Below, piece by piece: positions 18,459-26,433 of a stretch of 64,000 bases of DNA. Source of the DNA: Mycobacterium gallinarum (GTDB lineage Bacteria > Actinomycetota > Actinomycetes > Mycobacteriales > Mycobacteriaceae). The translations under genes were made by a program, and so were the position numbers. The notes below the pieces were generated by a model. That model made no database searches, was not told the DNA's origin, and saw only the letters and a program-made list of their open reading frames with translations. The DNA lies in NCBI RefSeq assembly GCF_010726765.1, contig NZ_AP022601.1, positions 310,001-374,000 on the forward strand, written 5' to 3'. Each line of letters opens with the position of its first letter. Position 1 is the stretch's first letter.

Positions 18459-19544
18459 ATGTATCGGGTTGTTCACGTGGGGACTGGTTTTACTGGGCGG
18501 GAGGCACTTCGGGCGGTCATCGATGACCCTGCATTGGAACTTGTCGGAGTCAAGGTGTCGACCCCGGACAAGACGGGGGAGGATGCCGGCCGTCTATGCG
18601 GCAGTCCGGACGTTGGTATTTCGGCAACCGACGACCTCGACGCGGTGCTGGCGCTCGCGCCGGACTGTGTTCTCTACTGTGCCACTGCCGTTCGGCGGGA
18701 GGCTGAAGCGATCGCCGACATCGTGACCTATCTCGAGGCGGGGATCAACGTCGTGACGATCTCGACGATCCCGATGGTCTATCCGCCCGCTGCGCCACCG
18801 GAGTGGCGTGCTGCCGTGGAAGCCGCAACGGCCAAGGGTAATTCGACGTTCTACGCGACCGGCGCCGAGCCGGGTTTCATCAGTCTGAACATCCCCACGG
18901 CCCTACTCGCGGGCGCTGGCACCGTTGAGTCCTATCGGATGGATGAATACGCGATCGATTTGGACAAGTCCTATCCGATCTGGGATGTCCTGCACGAATC
19001 GATGGGGTTCGGAAAACCCGAAGGGCACGTACCCGCCCGAATCGCTTCGGGCAAGGTCAACCACGACTGGGAGACCGTGGTGCGCTACATCGCCGACATC
19101 CTGGGGTTAGAACTCGACGGTGTCGAACTGGACTGGGAAACACTCCCCGCGCCAACGGATCTGGAGACCGCGCTCGGCGTGATCCCGAAGGGGACGGTTT
19201 GCGCGCACCGGTGGCAGCTCGCCGGCGTCGTCGATGGGCGGAAGGCGGTCGCGGTCCAGTATTTCGCAACGGTGACTTCTACACCTTGGCCGCAACGCTG
19301 GCCTCGGCCGTCAAGGGCGGACCAGGGCGGCATGGTGTTCCGAGTCGAGGGGCGGCCGAGCATGTCCCTGGAGCTGTATATGGAGCAGTCGGCCTCAGAT
19401 CGGGTCAACCCGGGCGTGGCGGTGACAGCGCTGGCTGCCGTCAACTCGATACCGGAAGTCGTCGACGCGGCCCCTGGCGTGCTCGCCAATCCATTGGCAG
19501 GTCCCTCAATTGTGAGCAGGCAATCGCGGACTAGACGTCAGTAG
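18459..19544 (+). CDS. DapB-like NAD(P)-dependent dehydrogenase (paralogue 1)
   Basis: A 361-residue protein with a dihydrodipicolinate-reductase-type Rossmann N-terminus (YRVVHVGTGFTGREALRAVI) and the extended C-terminal domain of the diaminopentanoate-dehydrogenase group. I place the start at the ATG before YRVV because CGGAGGG lies 6 bases upstream. A paralogue lies at 45868-46980. Members of this group in mycobacterial catabolic clusters have no established substrate. It closes the IclR-linked operon. Confidence 0.8.
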   Translation: MYRVVHVGTGFTGREALRAVIDDPALELVGVKVSTPDKTGEDAGRLCGSPDVGISATDDLDAVLALAPDCVLYCATAVRREAEAIADIVTYLEAGINVVTISTIPMVYPPAAPPEWRAAVEAATAKGNSTFYATGAEPGFISLNIPTALLAGAGTVESYRMDEYAIDLDKSYPIWDVLHESMGFGKPEGHVPARIASGKVNHDWETVVRYIADILGLELDGVELDWETLPAPTDLETALGVIPKGTVCAHRWQLAGVVDGRKAVAVQYFATVTSTPWPQRWPRPSRADQGGMVFRVEGRPSMSLELYMEQSASDRVNPGVAVTALAAVNSIPEVVDAAPGVLANPLAGPSIVSRQSRTRRQ

Positions 19545-19767
19545 GCGGAGCAGGCGTTGCCACTGGTTCAGTTTCCGACGCCGCCTTGGCGCAGGAAGTT
19601 GATGGCGTCCGAGCCGCTGGTCAGCCCGCGCCGACTGCACAAGATCGATGACCACAGGTTGCGGCCCGACGTCAGCAAACATCAATTGCCGATTAACGTG
19701 AATATTTGCCTATACAAGCAACAAGATCGTTCTTCAATCTCGGCTCGATAAGTCTTACGCTGAGGCT

Positions 19768-20826
19768 ATGCCTGATCGCGAAGACGACGACGATAGGCGA
19801 CCCGCAGGCGCCATCTTTCCGGGTGCGGCTGGAGAAGCGGGCCGTGCGGCTGGCGCCGACTCCGGCCATGCAGGTGCTAAGGGTTTGGGTGACCCGGCTG
19901 CTGCTAAGGGTTTGGGTGACCCCGGTGGTGCGAAGGGTTTGGGTGACCCCGGTGGTGCGAAGGGCTTGGGTGACCCCGGTGGTGCGAAGGGCTTGGGTGA
20001 CCCCGGTGGTGCGAAGGGCTTGGGTGACCCCGGTGGTGCGAAGGGCTTGGGTGACCCCGGTGGTGCGAAGGGCTTGGGTGACCCGAGTGTGGGTCCGGGT
20101 GGTGCCAAGGGCTTGGGCAACCCAAGCATCGCGCCGCCGGGCAACGGGCCGCCCGGCTATGTGCCGCCAAGCGGCACCCCGCCGGGCTATGCACCGCAGG
20201 GCTTTACGCCGCCAGGCTATGCCCCGCCAGGCTATGCACCACCAAGTGTTGCCCCGCCAGGCTATGCACCACCAAGTGTTGCCCCGCCAGGCTATGCACC
20301 GCCGAGCTTTGCCCCGCCGGGCGCTCGGCTGTCGATCAAGGGCGTACTCGTATCGGTAGCAGTGATCGTCGCCGTCATCGTCGCCGCCATAGCCGCCTTC
20401 CTCGTCCTGCGACCGGATCCGCCGCGACAGACGGCCGACGAGCAATCACTTGGCACGGCGGCCACCCCGTCGGACGGCGCCACCCCCGGCATTGCCGCCT
20501 CGAGCGAGGCCCTGTTCCGTGGCACCTATAGCTCGCAAGTGACGGTTACCTCTTCCGCAGGTACTACCACCAAAAACAACGTCGGGACTGCCGTCTCGGA
20601 TTGCCCGCATTGCGACGTGACGCTCAGCGGATCCGGCGGTGCCACTGTCTTCCACTGGAACGGCAGTGTCTGGGAGCACATAACGGAAGGGCCTACATGC
20701 GCAGGGGATTCCGTCACATTCACGCCAACGGTTGTGGCTGACGGTTTTGTGCAGGAACTCGACTATTACTACGCAACGTGCAACGGGACGGTGTCCACGG
20801 GCACTATGACGCGCACCGGGGACTGA
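19768..20826 (+). CDS. Repeat-rich single-pass membrane protein
   Basis: A 352-residue protein in three parts. Residues 1-37 are acidic then Ala/Gly rich. Residues 38-190 are two low-complexity blocks: nine KGLG(D/N)P units, then PPGYAPPSV-type units. A hydrophobic helix lies at about 192-214 (VLVSVAVIVAVIVAAIAAFLVL). The C-terminal domain of about 135 residues is Ser/Thr rich with four Cys (DCPHCD, PTCAG, ATCNG) and would be outside the membrane. Such N-in proline-rich membrane proteins are common in mycobacteria and usually lack an assigned function. No neighbour shares its theme. Confidence 0.8.
   Translation: MPDREDDDDRRPAGAIFPGAAGEAGRAAGADSGHAGAKGLGDPAAAKGLGDPGGAKGLGDPGGAKGLGDPGGAKGLGDPGGAKGLGDPGGAKGLGDPGGAKGLGDPSVGPGGAKGLGNPSIAPPGNGPPGYVPPSGTPPGYAPQGFTPPGYAPPGYAPPSVAPPGYAPPSVAPPGYAPPSFAPPGARLSIKGVLVSVAVIVAVIVAAIAAFLVLRPDPPRQTADEQSLGTAATPSDGATPGIAASSEALFRGTYSSQVTVTSSAGTTTKNNVGTAVSDCPHCDVTLSGSGGATVFHWNGSVWEHITEGPTCAGDSVTFTPTVVADGFVQELDYYYATCNGTVSTGTMTRTGD
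19879..20121 (+). repeat. 27-bp minisatellite inside a coding region
   Basis: Eight copies of a 27-base unit encoding KGLGDPGGA (first two variant) start at 19879 and recur exactly every 27 bases to 20068. A ninth, diverged KGLGN copy starts at 20107 after a 12-base insert. Units 4 to 7 are identical at the DNA level. Every copy-number change keeps frame. Confidence 0.95.
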
Positions 20827-20887
20827 AGATCCGACTCCGTGACGTGCCGGGAGCGCACGCTTGCTGCACGCAAACGTCGAGACGCTC

Positions 20888-20905
20888 GGCGAATTACCGT
20901 TCGCC
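20888..20905. terminator. Possible hairpin between convergent genes
   Basis: GGCGAA-TTACCG-TTCGCC forms a 6-bp stem with a 6-base loop in the 84-base gap between the convergent 19768 and 20911 genes. It lacks a U-tract, so terminator activity is uncertain. Confidence 0.3.
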
Positions 20906-20910
20906 CCTTG

Positions 20911-22089
20911 TCAGATGCCGATGAGTTCCTTGAGGTTGCCGCCCATCACCCGTGCGGTGGTATCCGCCGGTAGGCCACTCAACTCCTTGACGAAATCGAC
21001 GGGCTCGGCGAGGCCTTCGGGGTGCGGGTAGTCCGAACCGAACATCACACGATCCGCACCGAGAAGCTCGACAAGCTGCGACATGTCCTCCTCGTGGAAC
21101 GGATTGATCCAGACGTGCCTGCGGAAAACCTCACTGGGATGCTCGCTGAAGTCATACGGCCTTTTGCGGTAGACGCGGTCGAAGACGTCCAACAGGCGGT
21201 GCGCCCACGAGCCGCCGTTCTCGACCACCCCGATGCGCACCCCCGGAAAACGCTCGAACACTCCGTGCGCGATGAACGCCGCGAGGGTGTCGAAGATGTT
21301 TCGGCTCTCCTCGTAGATGAAACCGCGCAGCTTGCTCAAAGCGAATCCGTTGAACTCCGCGGCGTCCTCCCAGTCGTCGATGTAGCGCTCATAACCGGAG
21401 TCCGAATTGTGCATCTGCACCGAGATGCCCGACGACTCGACCAGCCGCCAGAAGTCGTCAAATTCCGGCAGCGCTGCCGAACGAGACGTGCCGTCCTCAC
21501 GGGGAACGGGTGCCGGCCGGATCAGGACCGTCCTGGCTCCGTTCTCCAGACACCATTCGAGTTCCTGCACGCCCAGTGCGGGATCGTTCAGCGAGATCGC
21601 GGGAACCGGAAAGATTCGGTTCTGGTAGTTGAACGTCCAGTCGTCGAGCAGCCAACGGTTGAACGCATGGGTGACCGCGTGGGTGAGTTCGGTGTCGGAC
21701 TTGATCCGCTCCTCGAGCATGCCGGCCGTCGTCGGGAACATCACGGCACCGTGCACGCCCTGACGGTCCATCAAAGCCAGGCGCAGGTCGGGACGCCGAA
21801 ACTCGTCCGGGCAGCGGATGGGCTCGGCCAGCTCACGCAGTGTCTTGCCTTCGGGATTTATGCCCCGGAAGTAGTCTGACCATGCCCCCGGGGTGGGGAT
21901 CACCTCGTACGTCGGGTTGGGGATCGTCTCGGTGACTGTGCCGAGGATCTGAAGCTTCTTCCGCCCCTTGACGTCGATGAACTTCAGCGCCTCGGAGTAC
22001 TTCTCGGGCAGATACCGCGTGTAGGCGTCGATGGTCTCGTACATGTGGTTGTCGGCATCCCAGACCTCGAATGCTCTTCCATCGGTCAC
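20911..22089 (-). CDS. Amidohydrolase-2 family metal enzyme (paralogue 3)
   Basis: A 392-residue TIM-barrel metal enzyme, closest of the set to paralogue 1. Asp-x-His is in VWDADNHMYET, His in VQMHNSD, and the Asp in FGSDYPHPEG. The ACMSD catalytic position is Asn (VVENGGSW), and the extra His upstream is kept (IAHGVFERFP). I start at the GTG at 22089, since TTGGAGG lies 6 bases upstream; a longer ATG start at 22104 lacks this. It is a single gene behind a perfect motif A palindrome. Confidence 0.85.
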   Translation of the reverse strand: MTDGRAFEVWDADNHMYETIDAYTRYLPEKYSEALKFIDVKGRKKLQILGTVTETIPNPTYEVIPTPGAWSDYFRGINPEGKTLRELAEPIRCPDEFRRPDLRLALMDRQGVHGAVMFPTTAGMLEERIKSDTELTHAVTHAFNRWLLDDWTFNYQNRIFPVPAISLNDPALGVQELEWCLENGARTVLIRPAPVPREDGTSRSAALPEFDDFWRLVESSGISVQMHNSDSGYERYIDDWEDAAEFNGFALSKLRGFIYEESRNIFDTLAAFIAHGVFERFPGVRIGVVENGGSWAHRLLDVFDRVYRKRPYDFSEHPSEVFRRHVWINPFHEEDMSQLVELLGADRVMFGSDYPHPEGLAEPVDFVKELSGLPADTTARVMGGNLKELIGI

Positions 22090-22106
22090 CAGCGCCTCCA
22101 ACATGC

Positions 22107-22126
22107 TTGAGAATGTTGATTCTCAA
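22107..22126. promoter_or_regulatory. Motif A operator with 8-base arms
   Basis: TTGAGAAT-GTTG-ATTCTCAA is the longest and most symmetric motif A site in the window. It lies 17 bases upstream of the amidohydrolase 3 GTG. It also lies between that gene and the end of the eight-gene operon at 22160. Confidence 0.7.
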
Positions 22127-22159
22127 CATAGCAAACGGTGGTATCCGTTGCCTACGGGG

Positions 22160-22912
22160 TCAGAGATTCATGAAGTGTCCACCGTCGGCACCAAGGGTCT
22201 GACCGGTGATGTATCGCGCCGAGGGTCCTACGAGGAAGGCGATGGCCGACCCGATATCGCGCTCTGGATCACCGATCCGGCCCAGCGGGACCCTGCGCGA
22301 CAGACGTTGCTCCATCGCGGGATCTGCCTCGATCGCCGCGGCCATCGCCGGTGAATATGCAAGCGGCGAGACCACGTTGACGGTGATCGCATGGGCTGCC
22401 CACTCGCGGGCCAGGCTCTTGGCGAAGCCACGCAGCGCGCCCTTCATCGTGGCGTAGAGCGGTAGCGTCGCGCTGCCCTCGATCCCTGCCGGGGACGTGA
22501 ACACCAGAAATGTGCCGCCATGCACCTTCAGCGCGTCGAACGCCGCGGCCGCGCAGTTGCGCGCCCCGCCGACGGATACGGAGTAGTGGTCGTCGAACAG
22601 CTGCCTGTCCACGTCGACCAGTCGGTGCGGCTGGCTCGAGCTAGTGCTCGTGGCGTTGTGCACCACTGCGTCGAGTCGCCCGCACGACGCCAGAGCCTCG
22701 TCGACAGCAGCGACGAGGTCGTCGGGCGCGGTCACGTCGCAGCGTGTCCAGGTCGCACGGTGTCCCAGGCTCGTGATCTCGGCTGCGACACCGGTATCGG
22801 AGCGGGATGCCACGATGACGTGTGCGCCTGCGGCCGCCAGGGCCATCGCGATACCGCGACCCACCCCTGCCCCTGCGCCTGTCACGATCGCCGTGCGGCC
22901 GTCCAGACTCAT
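22160..22912 (-). CDS. Short-chain dehydrogenase/reductase
   Basis: A 250-residue classical SDR with TGAGAGVGRGIA at residues 11-22, the VVHNATSTSSS region in place of NNAG, an active-site Ser in VFTSPAG, and Tyr-x3-Lys in LYATMKGALRG. The C-terminus ITGQTLGADGGHFMNL is typical. It is the last gene of an eight-gene leftward operon and overlaps the half-length SDR gene before it (ATGA). Likely a 3-hydroxyacyl-CoA dehydrogenase. Confidence 0.87.
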   Translation of the reverse strand: MSLDGRTAIVTGAGAGVGRGIAMALAAAGAHVIVASRSDTGVAAEITSLGHRATWTRCDVTAPDDLVAAVDEALASCGRLDAVVHNATSTSSSQPHRLVDVDRQLFDDHYSVSVGGARNCAAAAFDALKVHGGTFLVFTSPAGIEGSATLPLYATMKGALRGFAKSLAREWAAHAITVNVVSPLAYSPAMAAAIEADPAMEQRLSRRVPLGRIGDPERDIGSAIAFLVGPSARYITGQTLGADGGHFMNL

Positions 22913-23388
22913 GGCAGCATCACCGAACCCCCATCGACGACGATGGTGGCGCCGGTCAGGTGACGCAGGTCGTCGCGCAGCAAGAACTTGGCAGTCTCCG
23001 CGACCGAGTGAATCAGCGCACCGTCGTCCGGCACGGCGGCGGTGGACAGGTGGGATGTATCGACGTCCCGCACGAAGAGATGGGAAGGCGCGAGGACGAT
23101 GTTCACGCCGATCCCCTCGGATGCCCATTGACGCGCAGCAGATTTCGCCATCGCGCGGGCGCCCTCGATCACTGTCGTGTAGTCGACCGCACCCGCCGCA
23201 CCCGCGATGCCGGTCGTCGGCAGAACCAGCACGATTCGCCCAGGCGCTGCCTCGTGCGCTGTCTGGAGCGCCACCAGCGTCTCCCACAGGGCGTCCTCGG
23301 CATTGTCTTCAATGGTCACCACATCGTCGGACGCCTCGGCGAGGGCGTGCGACAGCGCTTCGGTCGGACCGACGACGATGGTGGTCAC
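22909..23388 (-). CDS. Half-length SDR-like protein lacking cofactor and catalytic motifs
   Basis: A 159-residue SDR-fold fragment, about 100 residues shorter than normal. The segments IVLVLPTTGIAG, VIEGARAMAKSAARQWASEGIGVNIV and LTGATIVVDGGSVMLP are SDR-like. The TGxxxGxG loop is missing, and the Tyr-x3-Lys pair is not present in usable form (DYTTVIEG). The frame is intact, with overlaps to both neighbours, so it is a maintained gene. A non-catalytic partner of the 22160 SDR is my inference, on the model of the BbsC/BbsD heteromeric SDR. Confidence 0.75.
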   Translation of the reverse strand: MTTIVVGPTEALSHALAEASDDVVTIEDNAEDALWETLVALQTAHEAAPGRIVLVLPTTGIAGAAGAVDYTTVIEGARAMAKSAARQWASEGIGVNIVLAPSHLFVRDVDTSHLSTAAVPDDGALIHSVAETAKFLLRDDLRHLTGATIVVDGGSVMLP

Positions 23389-24836
23389 GCGTCAGCCATC
23401 GCGGCGAGTTCGCGTTTGACCACCTTGCCGACGTCATTGCGCGGCAACTGCTCGACGAACATGATCCGCACGGGCACGCGGTAGGGCGTCAGCCGTTCCC
23501 GGCACCACGCCACCAGTCCATCCTCGGATACCGACTCGTCGGCGCGGACAACGAAGGCCCACGGGACCTCGCCGAGGCGCTCATCGGGTACGCCCACCAC
23601 CGCGGCTTCCCGCACACCGTCCGCTGCCACCAGGACGTCCTCGACCGTTCCGGGAAACACCTTGAGTCCGCCGCGATTGATCATGTCCGAGACCCTGCCG
23701 TCCAGCCACAGGAAGCCATCGTCGTCGAACCAGCCCAAATCGCCGGTGTGGAACCAGCCGTCATCGGTCAGTCTGTCCAGGAACGCCGCATCGATATTGC
23801 GGGCGGCCGTCGTCGGCGTGCGGACCATGACCTCGTCGTCGGCGATGGTCACGTCGATCCCGGGCAGGGGCCGACCGACCGAGCCGAGCTTGGTCTCGCC
23901 CCACTGACGTGCGTCGGCGGCGGACCACCCGACAACCTCGCCGCCGAGTTCGGTCTGGCCGTAGGAATTGAGGACGATCACGCCGAACTTGTCCCGAAAC
24001 CGCCCGGCCTGCACCGGGGATAGCGGCGCCGTGATCGAACGGACGATCTTCAGGGGGGACAGGTCCGTCACTGAGTCGTCGTGCAGCACCATCGTCAGTG
24101 CTGCAGGCGGCAGCACTGTCGAGCGCAATTGATGCTGCTTGACGAGGGCGGCGAAATCCGCTGGGGAGAAGCGGTCCATCAGCACGACACCCGAGCCCGC
24201 CCGGAACGCAAACAGCACTTGGTAGATGCCTGCCCACAACGACAGTGACAGCGGGACCAGGTTCGCCATCGGGGGCCGGTTCGCCCTGGCAGACGCCTGT
24301 TTGGTGCCGCGCAGCTTCGCCAGCAGTCGGTCGATCAGGTCGAGCACCGTGGTGTGTCGGAGAGGCACAGGTTTCGGCGGGCCGGTCGTGCCCGAGGTGA
24401 ACTGCAACAGCGCCACGTCGGGGTCGTACTGCCTCGGGTCTTCCGGTCTCTTGGATGACAGCTGCAGCGTCCACGTCAGATCGGTGCTTGTGGCGATCGG
24501 CAGTTCGAATGCGGAAAAGCGCTGTGCAAGAGCCGGTGTCGTGACGATTGCCACCGGTCGAAGCGTCTGCAGTTGGGTGGCGAGTTCGGCATCCGCAGCC
24601 CTCGGGTTCAGCGGTGTGTAGACACCACCGGCTCGCCAGGTTCCGAACAAAGCGGCTATGGTCGCGGCATCGTTGGGAAGCATCGCCACGACGACCTCGC
24701 CGGTCGCCAGCCCGCTGTCCGCGAGCACTGCGCCAAGCTGTTGTGCACTTGCTGTGAGGTCGGCTCGCGATACGTCGGTGTCGATCGTGTGTACGGCGAT
24801 GTCGGGCAGGCCGTCGAGCAGATCTGCGAGGCTCAT
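23385..24836 (-). CDS. Acyl-CoA ligase (ANL superfamily)
   Basis: A 483-residue AMP-forming ligase. The P-loop is LQFTSGTTGPPKPVPLRH near residue 145, then NSYGQTELGGE, GWFHTGDLGWFDDDGFLWLDGR, and the catalytic Lys in RNDVGKVVKREL. It overlaps genes on both sides by four bases within the eight-gene operon. It would activate an acid substrate or an acid formed part-way through the pathway. Confidence 0.9.
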   Translation of the reverse strand: MSLADLLDGLPDIAVHTIDTDVSRADLTASAQQLGAVLADSGLATGEVVVAMLPNDAATIAALFGTWRAGGVYTPLNPRAADAELATQLQTLRPVAIVTTPALAQRFSAFELPIATSTDLTWTLQLSSKRPEDPRQYDPDVALLQFTSGTTGPPKPVPLRHTTVLDLIDRLLAKLRGTKQASARANRPPMANLVPLSLSLWAGIYQVLFAFRAGSGVVLMDRFSPADFAALVKQHQLRSTVLPPAALTMVLHDDSVTDLSPLKIVRSITAPLSPVQAGRFRDKFGVIVLNSYGQTELGGEVVGWSAADARQWGETKLGSVGRPLPGIDVTIADDEVMVRTPTTAARNIDAAFLDRLTDDGWFHTGDLGWFDDDGFLWLDGRVSDMINRGGLKVFPGTVEDVLVAADGVREAAVVGVPDERLGEVPWAFVVRADESVSEDGLVAWCRERLTPYRVPVRIMFVEQLPRNDVGKVVKRELAAMADA

Positions 24837-25633
24837 GAATCAGGCTCCAGCGGTTGCCAATCGGGCATCCGTTTGTCGGCGAACGCGAGAGGACCTTCGT
24901 TTTGGTCTGGGTGACCCCACATCGACGTCAGGTGTTTGGCGCCTTCGTGGCACGCGTCGGTCAGCCCGTACTCCAACGCCCCCCAAAGCGCGCGTTTGGT
25001 GGCACGCATGGCGGCGGGAGAGTTCCTGGCGATCTTCTCGGCCAGTTCCTGCGCAACCTCACGCAGCTGCTCGGGCGGGTCGACGACCTGGCTGATCATG
25101 CCTAGCTCGTAGGCACGCTGGGCCGTGAGTCGTTCATGGCTTCCGACGAGCGCCATCCGCAGCACCGCCTCGGCGGGCATCTTGCGCATCAGGGCGATGG
25201 TCTCCAGCGCGCTGACCTGACCGATCGAGACGTGAGGATCGACGAAGGTCGCGTCAGACGACGCGATGACGACGTCGGCGTCGGCGACCCAGTGCAGCCC
25301 GCCGCCCGCACACACACCGTTGACCGCGGTGATGACCGGCTTGCCGACGTTGCAGTGCCAGCCGGTGAGCTTCAGGTCCAGCGTGCGCATGGTCTCCTGG
25401 AACTGCAATACGGCCTCGCCGTCGAGTTCTTCCACGTCGGCACCGACCTGGAATGCCCGGCCGTTTCCGGTGTGCACGATGACGCGCACCTCGGGGTCGG
25501 CATCTAATTCCGCCCACGCCTTGGGGAACTCCTCGCGCATCACGACGTCGTAGGCGTTGAGGCGATCGGGGCGGTTGTTGATGATCCACCCCACCGGTCC
25601 TCGGCGCTCGACGATGAGCCTTTCGTACGTCAT
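24833..25633 (-). CDS. Enoyl-CoA hydratase/isomerase family protein, His/His variant
   Basis: A 266-residue crotonase. The oxyanion-hole region is GNGRAFQVGADVEEL, and the second half has NGVCAGGGLHWVADAD. The two Glu residues of canonical hydratases (GGGCE and QPE) read His in both places here (GGGLH and VDPHVSIGQ). Adjacent tandem paralogue 25630-26433 has the same two substitutions. The reaction may thus not be simple hydration. Part of the eight-gene operon, overlapping both neighbours. Confidence 0.87.
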   Translation of the reverse strand: MTYERLIVERRGPVGWIINNRPDRLNAYDVVMREEFPKAWAELDADPEVRVIVHTGNGRAFQVGADVEELDGEAVLQFQETMRTLDLKLTGWHCNVGKPVITAVNGVCAGGGLHWVADADVVIASSDATFVDPHVSIGQVSALETIALMRKMPAEAVLRMALVGSHERLTAQRAYELGMISQVVDPPEQLREVAQELAEKIARNSPAAMRATKRALWGALEYGLTDACHEGAKHLTSMWGHPDQNEGPLAFADKRMPDWQPLEPDS

Positions 25634-26433
25634 GACACCTCCAGCGGCTGCCAGTGCGCGGCACGCTTTTCACGCCAGGCCCGCACACCCTCAGCGTGGT
25701 CGGGGTGGTTGCGCAACCGCCAGATTTCTTCGCTGGCCTCGTGCTTGGCCGCGGAGAGGCCGACTTCGAGCGAACGCCACAAGGCCTTCTTGGTGGAGCG
25801 CATCGCGGTCGGTGAATTGGCGGCCACGGCGGCGGCTAACCGACCGGCTGCAGCGGTGAGTTCTTCCGGTGCAACGACTTCCGACACGATCCCGAGCTCG
25901 TATGCGCGCAGGGCGGAAATCCGCTCACCCTTGCCGCAGAGTGTCATTCGGGTGATGGCCTCCATCGGGGATTTGCGCAACAGCGTGATCGCCTCGTATG
26001 CCACTGCCTGGCCCACCGACACGTGGGGGTCGACGAACGTTGCCCCCTCGGCGGCGATCACGATGTCCGCGTCGGCCACCAGGTGCAGACCACCGCCCGC
26101 GCATACGCCGTTGACAGCCGCGATCACCGGCTTCCAGACACCGCAGTGCCATGACGAGATTCTCAGTTCGGCATCGCGCGTCCGGCGGGAGTGCTTGCGC
26201 ATGGCCGCCTTGTCGCGCGCGACCTGCACCACGTCCATACCGGTGCAGAAAGCCCTGCCGTTTGCCGTGTTCACGATCACGCGTACATCGGGGTCGGCAT
26301 CGAGGTCCGCCCACGCAGCTTCCAGCTCGTCCAGCATCAAGGCATCGAAAGCATTTCCGGCGTCCGGCCGGTTCAGGATCAGCCAGCCGATGCCATCGGA
26401 TCTCTCGACCACAAGGCGCTCGTACGTGCTCAC
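25630..26433 (-). CDS. Enoyl-CoA hydratase/isomerase family protein, His/His variant
   Basis: A 267-residue crotonase, clearly a tandem duplicate of the previous gene; long stretches such as NGVCAGGGLH and DADPDVRVIV are shared. Catalytic Glu positions are His again (GGGLHLVADAD, FVDPHVSVGQ). I start at the GTG that overlaps the dehydrogenase stop by GTGA; a longer in-frame ATG at 26469 would run well into that gene. The pair may form a heteromer or act on successive intermediates. Confidence 0.86.
   Translation of the reverse strand: MSTYERLVVERSDGIGWLILNRPDAGNAFDALMLDELEAAWADLDADPDVRVIVNTANGRAFCTGMDVVQVARDKAAMRKHSRRTRDAELRISSWHCGVWKPVIAAVNGVCAGGGLHLVADADIVIAAEGATFVDPHVSVGQAVAYEAITLLRKSPMEAITRMTLCGKGERISALRAYELGIVSEVVAPEELTAAAGRLAAAVAANSPTAMRSTKKALWRSLEVGLSAAKHEASEEIWRLRNHPDHAEGVRAWREKRAAHWQPLEVS

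Noticed and set aside
19141..19400. Possible frameshift in the first DapB-like gene (odd segment TSTPWPQRWPRPSRADQGG)
   Set aside because: Comparison with the second paralogue shows the same layout (APDWPRHPSPHGG), so the frame is probably intact.
19557..19751. A 64-codon plus-strand frame between the DapB-like and repeat-protein genes
   Set aside because: Start lacks an SD, codon use is unlike neighbours and the peptide has no recognisable features. The 223-base gap shows no other signal beyond a local A+T-rich stretch.
19693..20445. Long minus-strand and other-frame open readings over the minisatellite
   Set aside because: They arise because the 27-bp unit is open in several frames; the plus-strand frame has a membrane helix and a normal globular domain.
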